DNA of 10,162 nucleotides from Chloroflexi bacterium RBG_19FT_COMBO_55_16. GTDB lineage: Bacteria; Chloroflexota; Anaerolineae; Anaerolineales; UBA4823. Shown in pieces: positions 1 to 7,545 of this stretch (position 1 is its first letter; every line of letters starts with the position of its first letter). Location: NCBI GenBank assembly GCA_001795335.1, contig MGOK01000082.1, positions 10,872-21,033 of the forward strand, given 5' to 3'. A program made the position numbers and the translations under genes. The notes under the pieces were generated by a model. That model ran no database searches and was not told the origin of the DNA. It was given only the letters and a program-made list of their open reading frames with translations.

Positions 1-3000
1 AGCCGTATTCGCGTCCTTTGTATTCGACGCCGCCTGTGGTAATCAGGATTACGCCATGTCCCACCTGGAAGTTTTGCTCGTCCTGGCGGATCGTGGAGGT
101 GAAGTTGCCTTTGAATCCGCCGGTTTCGACCAATTCGGCCTGCGTGAAAACCTGGATCAATGGATGCCGCGTGACCTGGGTGACCGTTTCGGCGAGATAC
201 TCTTGGGGGGAGGGAAATGGAAACGGAGGAGATGCAGTTACGGGCAGGAAGTATCGCAGGTTACGCAAATTGCCGCCCAGTTGCTCTTCCCGCTCGATGA
301 GATGCACCGGAAAGCCCTGATCGGCCAGCGTGAGCGCAGCAGTCATCCCGGCTATCCCGCCGCCGATGATCAGGGCGGCATGGTTGACCGGCACCTCGGA
401 GGTCTTCAGTGGCTGCAGCTCCCTGGCGCGCGCTACCGCCATGCGTACCATCGACCTGGCCTTGGCGGTTGCTCCTTCCCAGTCAGAGGAGTGCACCCAC
501 GAACATTGGTTGCGGATATTAGCCATCTCGAAGAGATGAGGGTTAAGCCCAGCCTGGCGGATAGCATCCTGGAAGAGCGGTTCGTGGGTGAGCGGTGTGC
601 ACGAAGCGACCACCACGCGGTTCAAGTCCAGCTGTTTAACTTGATCGATAATGTGGGCAATCGTGTCCTGGGAACAGGTGTAGAGATTGTCCTCAGCGTG
701 CGCCACGCCAGGCAGCGTACGGGCGTACTCGGCCACACCAGGCACGTCTAGAAAACCGCCGATGTTGCTCCCACAGTGGCAGACGAACACCCCAACGCGT
801 GGGGCGTCTGCCATGATGTCGCGTTCGGCCGGATAACTGCGTACCTGGGCCAGGGTGTTGCGGGCTGGGGCGAGCAAGCGCGCCGCATTCGCCGCCGCCC
901 CGCTGGCCTCCATCACGGTTTCGGGGATATCCTTTGGCTCGCGGAATGGCCCGGCGACAAATATGCCCGCCCGGCTGGTTTGTAAAGGGTTAAATAGGGT
1001 GGTGTGGCAAAAGCCGTAAGGGTCGAGCTCGATCCCCAGGTTCCGGCCGAGTTCCTTAACCGGCTCAGAAATCTCCATCCCTACGGATAACACCAGCAGG
1101 TCAAACTCTTCCTCTATGGTCTCGTGAATACCCTGGTATGGATCGGCATAGCGGACTCTGATGTTGTGGGTGAGGGGATCTTCTTTAAGGTCGCTCAACC
1201 GGCAGCGTGTATATTTGACTCCATATTTGCCTTCCGCCCGGCGATAATATTCTTCGTATCCCTTGCTGAAGGCGCGCGTGTCCATGAAGAAGACCTGGCA
1301 AGACACTTGGCCATTGCCGTTTCCGGAGCGCGCCTCCGCCCTGGCGTGCTCGACGGTCATGATGGCTTCCTTCGCCGCGTACATGCAGCATACCGACGAG
1401 CAGTAGTCATGGCTTTGGTCGCGGCTGCCGACGCACTGTAAAAAGGCGATCCGCTTGGGTTTGTGCCCGTCGGAGGGGCGTTCGACGTGCCCTTTGGTGG
1501 GGCCGCTGGCGGAGAGCATGCGCTCGTATTGTAAAGCGGTTACCACGTTGGGGTAGCGACCCAGCCCATATTCTTCGGACAGGTGCGCGTTGTAAATCTG
1601 GTAACCTGGGGCGAGGATCAGCGCGCCGACTTGCAGCGATTCGGTGCGTTGGAGGTCATCATGGTCAATAGCATTCCGGCCGCAGGCGAAGACGCAGGAC
1701 ATGCACTCCGAGCAGATCCCACAGGCCAGGCAGCGGGCGGCTTCGGCCTGGGCGCTCTCATCATCGTATCCGCCTTCGACTTCAGCGAAATTGTCAACCC
1801 GCTGAGCTACGGGTAGCTCTGGCAGGGGTATGCGTCCCTTGCGATGGATCTCGCCGAGTGCTATCCGTTCCTCGATCTCCTGGTGCGTGAAGTGCACCAC
1901 AGGCAACTTCGGTTTGGGTGGCGTTTCCAGGTTTTCACTGCGCAGGTAGCGCAGGATGGATTCGGCAGCTTTGTGCCCGCTGTTCACCGCCTCGATCACG
2001 AAGGCCGTGCCAGAAACGCTATCTCCGGCAGCAAACACGCCTGGACGAGTTGCAGCAAATGTATTTGGATTGATGGCGATGGTCTTGCGCTCGGTCAAGC
2101 CGACGCCAGCGTCGTCCGGGATAAAAGCCAGGCCGGCGCGCTGGCCAACCGAGAAGATCACCGTATCGCAGGCGATGACATGTTTTGAATCTGGGGTCTT
2201 TTCGACCGATAGGCGGCCAGCTTCGTCGAATCTGAAAGAGCTAACCTGCATGCACTCGACGCCGCCGGCACGACCGTTGTTGTCTGGGAGGATGCGTTCG
2301 AAGGAGCGCCCTGGGAAAAGGACGACGCCCTCTTCTTCGGCAGCCCGGATCTCCCAGGGGTGCGCAGGTATCTGCTCACCGCTTTCCAGGCAGGCCATGG
2401 AGACCTGGCGACCCAGACGGACTGCGCTGCGGGCGACATCGATCGCCACATTCCCGCCGCCGAGCACTAATACATTCTGCCCCAGCTCTGGCACCCCTTC
2501 ATCCTTCTTTGAGTACCTTCCCAGCCGGACGTCCCGCAGGAAGTGTGTATTGATCAGCACGCCCTCCAGGTTGGCACCTGGGATCGGCAGGCGGATACCC
2601 TCGTGAGCGCCGACGGCGATCAGAACAGAGGCAAATCCTTCATCGAAAAGGTCGTCCAAATTGTTGACTTGCGTGTTCAGGCGCAGGTCAACACCCAGGT
2701 CAAGGATATCTTGAACCTCGCGTTCGATAACCTCGGCGGGCAGGCGGTATTCAGGCACGCCCAGGCGCAGCATGCCGCCAGCAACGGGCATGGCTTCAAA
2801 AATCGTCACCGGGTAGCCTGCTCGGATGACATCCTGGGCAGCTGTCAGGCCGCATGGCCCTGCGCCGATGATTGCGACTCTCTGGTCAAGGTGCTTGATC
2901 TCGACTTGATCAACCGGCTTGCGTGGCGAGGCGTAGACTTTATCGGTGACGAAGCGTTTCAGGGCGCGGATATTGATTGGCTCATCGACCTGGCTGCGAT

Positions 3001-3655
3001 TGCAGGCCGTTTCACAGCGGTGGTTGCAGATCCGCCCACAGATGCCTGGGAAGGGATTGTCCATTTTAATCACCCGCAAAGCATCCTCCCAGCGTCCCTC
3101 CCGGATCAGGGCGATATAGCCCTGGGCGCGCTGCCCGGATGGGCAGGCATCCCGGCAGGGGGCGATGCCGCGCTTTTCGATGGCAAACGCATTGGGGACC
3201 GCTTGCGGGTATAGTTTATAGACCGCCCGGCGAGGAGCAAGTCCTTCGTTAAAGGTGTCGGGGACAATGACCGGGCATACCTTGACGCAATCTCCGCAGG
3301 CGATGCACTTACTCAGGTCGACATAGCGAGGTTGGCGCTCTACCGTGACGGTGAAATCCCCGGCCTGCCCGCTGACATCCAGTACATTGGTATTGGTCAG
3401 GATCTCGATATTCGGGTGGCGACCAGTCTCAACCAGCTTGGGCGAGATGGTGCACATGGCGCAGTCGTTGGTCGGGAAGGTCTTGTCGAGCTGTGCCATC
3501 TTCCCCCCAATGGCTGACTTATTTTCAACCAGGTAAACCTTAAAGCCTTGATCGGCTAGGTCTAATCCGGCCTGCATACCCGCGATCCCACCCCCAACGA
3601 CCATCACTGCGCCGACGGGGAGCAATCCGCTGGTTTCGCCCGCTTTCCGGACCAT
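1..3655 (-). CDS. HdrA-type protein with nested GltD/NfnB-like module (C-terminus off window)
   Basis: An uninterrupted frame of 1218 codons runs off the left edge. Order of parts: FAD-binding GGGIAG (residues 21-26); CxxC C65/C68; ferredoxin motif C117-C120-C123-C127; a complete GltD/NfnB-like module (about 163-575) with an N-terminal Fe-S part (C167, C171, C206, C210, C214, C218), FAD site GAGPCG (264-269), nucleotide site GGGNVAID (399-406) and FAD-closing FAAGD (541-545); a cysteine-rich segment C642-C658; the HdrA motif C741, C752, C756, C757; the canonical HdrA N-terminal domain (about 952-1055: C959, C961, C994, C1019, C1051); and a second FAD motif GGGIAG (1098-1103). By comparison with the 1050-residue HdrA upstream, roughly 320 residues are missing. 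The ATG overlaps the mvhD stop (TAATG), and a purine-rich GGAAGGAAAGG precedes it. Family knowledge implies flavin-based bifurcation with NAD(P)H at the GltD part; the substrates are inferred. The protein is cytoplasmic, with no signal peptide or membrane segment. Confidence 0.92.
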   Translation of the reverse strand, partial: MVRKAGETSGLLPVGAVMVVGGGIAGMQAGLDLADQGFKVYLVENKSAIGGKMAQLDKTFPTNDCAMCTISPKLVETGRHPNIEILTNTNVLDVSGQAGDFTVTVERQPRYVDLSKCIACGDCVKVCPVIVPDTFNEGLAPRRAVYKLYPQAVPNAFAIEKRGIAPCRDACPSGQRAQGYIALIREGRWEDALRVIKMDNPFPGICGRICNHRCETACNRSQVDEPINIRALKRFVTDKVYASPRKPVDQVEIKHLDQRVAIIGAGPCGLTAAQDVIRAGYPVTIFEAMPVAGGMLRLGVPEYRLPAEVIEREVQDILDLGVDLRLNTQVNNLDDLFDEGFASVLIAVGAHEGIRLPIPGANLEGVLINTHFLRDVRLGRYSKKDEGVPELGQNVLVLGGGNVAIDVARSAVRLGRQVSMACLESGEQIPAHPWEIRAAEEEGVVLFPGRSFERILPDNNGRAGGVECMQVSSFRFDEAGRLSVEKTPDSKHVIACDTVIFSVGQRAGLAFIPDDAGVGLTERKTIAINPNTFAATRPGVFAAGDSVSGTAFVIEAVNSGHKAAESILRYLRSENLETPPKPKLPVVHFTHQEIEERIALGEIHRKGRIPLPELPVAQRVDNFAEVEGGYDDESAQAEAARCLACGICSECMSCVFACGRNAIDHDDLQRTESLQVGALILAPGYQIYNAHLSEEYGLGRYPNVVTALQYERMLSASGPTKGHVERPSDGHKPKRIAFLQCVGSRDQSHDYCSSVCCMYAAKEAIMTVEHARAEARSGNGNGQVSCQVFFMDTRAFSKGYEEYYRRAEGKYGVKYTRCRLSDLKEDPLTHNIRVRYADPYQGIHETIEEEFDLLVLSVGMEISEPVKELGRNLGIELDPYGFCHTTLFNPLQTSRAGIFVAGPFREPKDIPETVMEASGAAANAARLLAPARNTLAQVRSYPAERDIMADAPRVGVFVCHCGSNIGGFLDVPGVAEYARTLPGVAHAEDNLYTCSQDTIAHIIDQVKQLDLNRVVVASCTPLTHEPLFQDAIRQAGLNPHLFEMANIRNQCSWVHSSDWEGATAKARSMVRMAVARARELQPLKTSEVPVNHAALIIGGGIAGMTAALTLADQGFPVHLIEREEQLGGNLRNLRYFLPVTASPPFPFPSPQEYLAETVTQVTRHPLIQVFTQAELVETGGFKGNFTSTIRQDEQNFQVGHGVILITTGGVEYKGREYG
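1931..3169 (-). other. Nested GltD/NfnB-like domain inside the HdrA-type protein
   Basis: Residues about 163-575 of the fusion form a self-contained glutamate-synthase-small-subunit-like oxidoreductase. It has a cysteine-rich Fe-S entry with CGRIC and two CxxxC repeats, an FAD Rossmann motif (264-269), an internal NAD(P)H Rossmann motif GGGNVAIDVARS (399-410) and the C-terminal FAD motif TRPGVFAAGDS (536-546). It sits between the two ferredoxin motifs that are adjacent in ordinary HdrA: C117-C127 before it and C642-C658 after it. In the neighbouring HdrA the corresponding motifs (C129-C139 and C177-C187) are only about 40 residues apart. This is the expected place for NAD(P)H to exchange electrons with the HdrA clusters. 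NADH versus NADPH cannot be settled from the motif alone. Confidence 0.88.
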
Positions 3656-4191
3656 TACCTTTCCTTCCCAGGTTTGACTGATCGGGGGCGTCTACCCCTA
3701 AATCCAACTTCCTCTTCCACTTCAATTTTTACTTCTTCAGCCTTCAGCATTCTGCCTTCATCCATGACTTTTAGCGGGTTCGGGCCCAGCTTGCGGATGC
3801 GCGCGGTCATGTTCTGGACAGCTGAGACAAAGGCGTGAGCCTGACTGCCAGACATGAAGAACATGTCCAGGCGTTCGCCGCCGATCCCGACTTCGTCCAG
3901 AATCTTCTTGGCGCGTTTCAATCTGGCCCATCCACGTTCATTCCCGCGCACGTGATGGCAGTTGCCGATCGGGCAGGCTACTACGTAGACGCCATCCGCG
4001 CCTTGCTCAAAAGCTTCCAATAAGTAACGAATATCAGTTTTTCCCGTGCAGGGCATGCGCATAAACTTGACGTTAGCCGGGTATTGGATGTGCAGCGCCC
4101 CGGCAGTATCCGCGGCCATATAACCGCAGTAAATACAGAAAAAGGCGGTGATCTCAGGCTCGAAGTGCTGGATTGTTGGTTGAATTGTCAT
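3655..4191 (-). CDS. mvhD: MvhD/HdrA-associated hydrogenase iron-sulfur subunit
   Basis: A 178-residue protein of the MvhD (methyl-viologen-reducing hydrogenase delta subunit) family, which carries an Fe-S cluster and passes electrons from a hydrogenase, formate dehydrogenase or other donor to HdrA. Diagnostic features are FCIYCGYMAAD (C19, C22), the RMPCTGK segment (C48) and the CPIGNCHHVRGN motif (C73, C78). The family core ends near residue 138. Residues about 139-178 form a charged, Glu/Lys/Arg-rich tail that is longer than the usual roughly 140-residue family member. The ATG has AGAGGA five bases upstream. The stop overlaps the start of the HdrA-GltD fusion (TAATG), suggesting translational coupling and a stoichiometric complex. 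No hydrogenase or formate dehydrogenase catalytic subunit lies in the window, so its electron donor is unknown. Confidence 0.93.
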   Translation of the reverse strand: MTIQPTIQHFEPEITAFFCIYCGYMAADTAGALHIQYPANVKFMRMPCTGKTDIRYLLEAFEQGADGVYVVACPIGNCHHVRGNERGWARLKRAKKILDEVGIGGERLDMFFMSGSQAHAFVSAVQNMTARIRKLGPNPLKVMDEGRMLKAEEVKIEVEEEVGFRGRRPRSVKPGKER

Positions 4192-4207
4192 TCGTGTCCT
4201 CTGGTTC

Positions 4208-4270
4208 AGTATTCAGTTTTCAGTATCAGTTATCAGGAGAATGGTAACTGAACACTGGATACTGAATACT
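4208..4270. repeat. Imperfect 28/29-nt inverted repeat (hairpin) between hdrA and mvhD
   Basis: Arms at 4208-4235 and 4242-4270 are reverse complements at 24 of 28 positions with one bulged base, around the six-base loop GGAGAA. The arms are built from short CAGT/TTCAG units and are AT-richer than the neighbouring genes. The element fills most of the 81-bp gap: it ends 2 bp from the hdrA stop and lies just upstream of the mvhD ribosome binding site. No T-run follows on the minus strand, so it is not a standard intrinsic terminator. It could be a dispersed repeat or MITE-like insertion, or an mRNA-processing or stabilising hairpin. Confidence 0.75.
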
Positions 4271-4272
4271 TC

Positions 4273-7200
4273 TTACTGGCTACTTGCCACTGGCACTTTC
4301 CAGCTGCCCAGTCCTCCAATCGCGTGCAGCATCATCTGCTCGTCGGTATAGTTGGCCAACTGGATGGCATTGGCCGGGCATTCGCCAGTGCAGGTACCGC
4401 ACCCCTGGCAAAGAGCCGGATCGATGTAGGCCGCTCCACCCAATTCACCGACGCCAGTGCGCCCTTCCAGGTAGGTGATTTGCGGGATCTCGAAGGGACA
4501 GGTGCGCGTGCAGGTCAGGCAGCCAACACACTTGTTTGGATCCACCTGAGCTACCATACCACCCAAATAAAGAGTCTCCTGTGAGAGCAAAGTAAGGGCT
4601 CGCCCGGCAGCCGCCAGGGCATGACTGATGCTCTCTTCGATAAATTTTGGATAGTGGGCCATGCCGGCCAGGAAGATGCCGTCGCGCATGAAGTCCATCG
4701 GGCGCAACTTCATTTGCGCCTCTTCGAAGAATCCTTCGCTGGATATGGGCACCCGCAACAGTTTCGAAAGCTCTCGAGTGCCCTCGGCAGGAAGGATTGA
4801 CATACTCATCGGGATCAAGTCAGCTGGCAGTCGCAACCAGCGATCCAGGGATATGTCGTATGCCCTGACGACCAACCTGTTGTTCTCTAAAAGCACCTCG
4901 GGGGGCCGTTCGTCCGAATAACGGATAAAGACTACCCCCAGCTTTCGGGCTTCATTGTAGTATTCCTCACGAAAACCGTAGGTGACGATGTTCTTGTACA
5001 GCACGCTGACCTGACAGGCTGGGTTAAAGAGCTTCAAGCGCACTGCGTTCTTCATCGTATTTGTGCAGCATACCCGTGAGCAGTATTCCGGCGTACCCTC
5101 CGGACGCACGCACTGGATCATGACGACATGCTTGAGCGCGGCGATCTCCTCAGGGTGGTGGATGATTTTCTCTTCCAGCTCTTGTTGGGTGATGACCAAC
5201 GGGAATTCCAGGATTGGATAATCCTTGGCTTCTTGCGCGCCGGTCGCAACAATGGTTACGCCGTGCTCGACGGTGATAACTTCCCCATGGTTGTTAGGCT
5301 GGGTGCGCAGTTCGGTGCTAAATTGGCCGACATGCCCGCTGTGGTTGACCATTTCCGTGCGGGTATAAACCTTGATGCGTGTATGGGAGCGCAGCCGGTT
5401 GATCAGATCGCGCAGCAAGCGCTGGGGGTTATATCCTTCGGCGACGTAGTATAAGTTACGCAGGTTGCCTCCCAACATCTCGGATCGTTCAACTAGATGC
5501 ACATCGTAGCCGCTGTCAGCGATGGCGAGGGCAGCGGTCATTCCTGCCACGCCGCCTCCGAGCACCAGCGCGGAAGGCAGGCAGCGGTGCTTGTCCTTGT
5601 TCACTGGCTGAGCAGTCATGACCCGCCCAACGGCGACGCGCACTAATTCACCGGCTTTGCGGTTCGCCAGCTGGGGTTGGCTCTGGTGGACGAAGGCGCA
5701 TTGTTCGCGCAGGTTGACCACTTCGAGCAAAAAGGGGTTGAGGCCTACCATGCGGATAGTGCGTTGGAAAAGGGACTCATGAGTGCGGTTGCTGCAGGCG
5801 GCGACCACTACCCGGTTGAGGTTCGCCTCCTGAATGCGTTGCCTTAAGTATTCCTGGCTCTCTGGGAAGCAGGCGTAGTCCAGGATCTCGGTGTGCACCA
5901 CTCCTGGCATCTGGCTGGCCTGGTGCACCAAGGCGGGGATGTCGATCACCTCACTGAGAGTATCCCCGCAGCTACAAGCGAAGACGCCTACTCTCAATGA
6001 TTCCCTGCTGACATCCCTTTCAGGAGGGAAACCATCGGTTGAGAGGAAAGGCCAGGCGCGAGAGTATGGGTAGGTGTGTAGCCGATCGTTGAGCAGACGC
6101 ATTACTTCTGCAGCCGCACCGCTGGCATCGATGATCGTTTCGACGATCTCTTTGGGTGAGGAGAAGGCGCCGCACACAAAGACGCCAGGCCGTGTAGTTT
6201 GCAGGGGTGTAAATTTATCGGTCTCACAGAAACCGTATTGGTTTAGTTCAATACCCAAGTTTTTTGCCAGATCTCGGGCAGACTCGGGCGGCTGCAGGCC
6301 GGTTGCCAGGACAACCATCTCGAACCGTTCCTCGTGGAGAACTCCATTTGGATCCGCTGAGTACAAGATCAAATCGTGGGTAGACGGGTCTTCATGGATC
6401 GAGGACACCCGGCAATGGTGATATTGGATGGCATGCTGCTGTCGGGCGGTGGCAAAGTAAGCGCTATATTCTTTATTGAAAGCACGTTCGTCCATGATGA
6501 AGACGCTGCAACCAATTTCCTTCCCCAAGCGCTGTTTGGCGAGGATGGCCTCCTTGGTGGCATACATGCAGCAGATCGACGAACAGAAAGCATTGTTTTG
6601 GTCGCGTGAACCGACACACTGCAACCAGGCGATGGAGCGCGGCGTACGCCCATCGGAGGGGCGAGTGATGAGGCCCTCGGTCGGGCCGGACCGGCTCGCC
6701 AGGCGCTCGTACTGCATAGCCGCCACGACGTTGGGGTAACGACCATGCCCCAGCTCTTCCATCTCACTGGAGTCGTATATCTTGAAACCGAGCGCCAGGA
6801 TGATCGCCCCAACCTCGACGGTCAAGAGGCGAGGCGGCTCGTGCAGGTCTATCGCCCCGGTTGGGCAGGCATCGACGCAATTGCCGCAGGTTTCGCAATA
6901 TGGTCCTTTGTCGATGCAGAACGCGTCTGGCGTCGCCCGCGCTGCCACTTTATAGGCGGCTTTACGCATGGTCATCCCAAGTTGGTAGCTGTTAGGGAGT
7001 TCGACCGGGCAGACTTGTGCGCACAGGCCGCAACTTGTGCAATGTACTGGATCGACGTAACGTGGTTCCTGGCGTAAGGATACAGTAAAGTCGCCGGCCT
7101 CGCCCTCTACTTCCAGGATGCGAGTATTGGTCAGGATTTCGATATTTGGGTGCTGGTTGTGTTGGATGTAAGCCGGGGAAATGGAAGGGCGCGTGCAGCC

Positions 7201-7425
7201 ATAGCCATGGTCAGCGGTGCCGCGGCAGAGCACACAATCGTGTTGCGGGAACATATAACCGAGTTGGGCGACCCGGCCTCCCAGGCAGGGAGTCTGTTCA
7301 ACCAGATACACCTTCAGCCCAGCGTCGGCCAGATCCAACGCGGCGCGCATACCACCAATACCGCCGCCTACCACCAGAGTCGCGGCGGGTTCACCTCGGA
7401 TTATCCGGGTTTTTATCATTTGCAC
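4273..7425 (-). CDS. hdrA: HdrA-type protein, 1050 aa, two FAD halves
   Basis: A double-length heterodisulfide reductase subunit A-type flavin/iron-sulfur protein. First half: FAD motif GGGIGG (20-25); an unusual C64-x2-C67-x9-C77 segment; two inserted [4Fe-4S] ferredoxin motifs (C129/132/135/139 and C177/180/183/187); and the HdrA signature C270, C281, C285, C286. Second half: the canonical HdrA N-terminal domain (about 478-581: C484, C486, C519, C544, C576), FAD motif GGGVAG (623-628), a second signature C772, C782, C786, C787, and two C-terminal ferredoxin motifs (C966-C976 and C1006-C1016). Ordinary HdrA is about 650 residues, so this is an N-terminally doubled form. The second half lacks the ferredoxin insertion. 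The GTG start at 7425 has GGGGAGG five bases upstream; an ATG at 7419 is the alternative, with 11-base spacing. HdrA houses the bifurcating FAD in characterised complexes; the partners here are inferred to be MvhD and the GltD fusion. Confidence 0.93.
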   Translation of the reverse strand: MQMIKTRIIRGEPAATLVVGGGIGGMRAALDLADAGLKVYLVEQTPCLGGRVAQLGYMFPQHDCVLCRGTADHGYGCTRPSISPAYIQHNQHPNIEILTNTRILEVEGEAGDFTVSLRQEPRYVDPVHCTSCGLCAQVCPVELPNSYQLGMTMRKAAYKVAARATPDAFCIDKGPYCETCGNCVDACPTGAIDLHEPPRLLTVEVGAIILALGFKIYDSSEMEELGHGRYPNVVAAMQYERLASRSGPTEGLITRPSDGRTPRSIAWLQCVGSRDQNNAFCSSICCMYATKEAILAKQRLGKEIGCSVFIMDERAFNKEYSAYFATARQQHAIQYHHCRVSSIHEDPSTHDLILYSADPNGVLHEERFEMVVLATGLQPPESARDLAKNLGIELNQYGFCETDKFTPLQTTRPGVFVCGAFSSPKEIVETIIDASGAAAEVMRLLNDRLHTYPYSRAWPFLSTDGFPPERDVSRESLRVGVFACSCGDTLSEVIDIPALVHQASQMPGVVHTEILDYACFPESQEYLRQRIQEANLNRVVVAACSNRTHESLFQRTIRMVGLNPFLLEVVNLREQCAFVHQSQPQLANRKAGELVRVAVGRVMTAQPVNKDKHRCLPSALVLGGGVAGMTAALAIADSGYDVHLVERSEMLGGNLRNLYYVAEGYNPQRLLRDLINRLRSHTRIKVYTRTEMVNHSGHVGQFSTELRTQPNNHGEVITVEHGVTIVATGAQEAKDYPILEFPLVITQQELEEKIIHHPEEIAALKHVVMIQCVRPEGTPEYCSRVCCTNTMKNAVRLKLFNPACQVSVLYKNIVTYGFREEYYNEARKLGVVFIRYSDERPPEVLLENNRLVVRAYDISLDRWLRLPADLIPMSMSILPAEGTRELSKLLRVPISSEGFFEEAQMKLRPMDFMRDGIFLAGMAHYPKFIEESISHALAAAGRALTLLSQETLYLGGMVAQVDPNKCVGCLTCTRTCPFEIPQITYLEGRTGVGELGGAAYIDPALCQGCGTCTGECPANAIQLANYTDEQMMLHAIGGLGSWKVPVASSQ

Positions 7426-7430
7426 TAGTG

Positions 7431-7437
7431 CCTCCCC
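7431..7437 (-). promoter_or_regulatory. Ribosome binding site of hdrA (decides GTG versus ATG start)
   Basis: GGGGAGG on the minus strand lies 5 bases before GTG (7425) and 11 bases before an in-frame ATG (7419). The 5-base spacing favours GTG, giving an N-terminus only two residues longer; the ATG cannot be excluded. Confidence 0.65.
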
Positions 7438-7506
7438 TCAGGCGAACCAAGTTGAGAGACTACAACGAGGTCTTTATGACGAATAGGGTAATAATCACTT
7501 ATCTTA

Positions 7507-7523
7507 TCTATAATGATTATAGA
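7507..7523. promoter_or_regulatory. Fur/PerR-like palindromic operator
   Basis: A perfect 17-bp palindrome, TCTATAATGATTATAGA, with 8-bp arms around a central G at 7515. Its inner 13 bases match TATAATnATTATA, the core of the published Bacillus PerR box (TTATAATnATTATAA); only the outermost T and A differ. It lies in the AT-rich gap upstream of hdrA and overlaps a TATAAT -10 hexamer on the minus strand, where a bound repressor would block transcription. That it is a Fur-family operator is inferred from the match; no Fur-family regulator gene is in the window. Confidence 0.6.
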
Positions 7524-7545
7524 GACTCACCCGCAAAAAGGTATA
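7516..7545 (-). promoter_or_regulatory. Candidate promoter of the hdrA-mvhD-hdrA/gltD operon
   Basis: A perfect -10 hexamer TATAAT (7516-7521, minus strand) lies about 91 bases upstream of the hdrA start. The best -35 candidate is TATACC (7540-7545) at 18-bp spacing, only a 3/6 match, so the promoter may be weak or activator-assisted. A start near 7509 would leave an untranslated leader of about 84 nt. The -10 is one arm of the 7507-7523 palindrome, so a palindrome-driven coincidence is possible. Confidence 0.4.

Noticed and set aside
56..3214. Several plus-strand open frames of 70-230 codons opposite the HdrA-GltD gene.
   Set aside because: All are antisense to a continuous 1218-codon frame rich in conserved cysteine and FAD motifs. 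None has a recognisable domain or consistent ribosome binding site.
4208..4270. The hdrA-mvhD hairpin as an intrinsic terminator.
   Set aside because: No T-run follows on the minus strand, the stem is AT-rich and imperfect, and the downstream genes belong to the same functional unit.
1..7425. Selenocysteine codons in the HdrA or MvhD proteins, known in some members of these families.
   Set aside because: The conserved cysteine positions are encoded by ordinary Cys codons, and no in-frame TGA occurs in any of the three frames.
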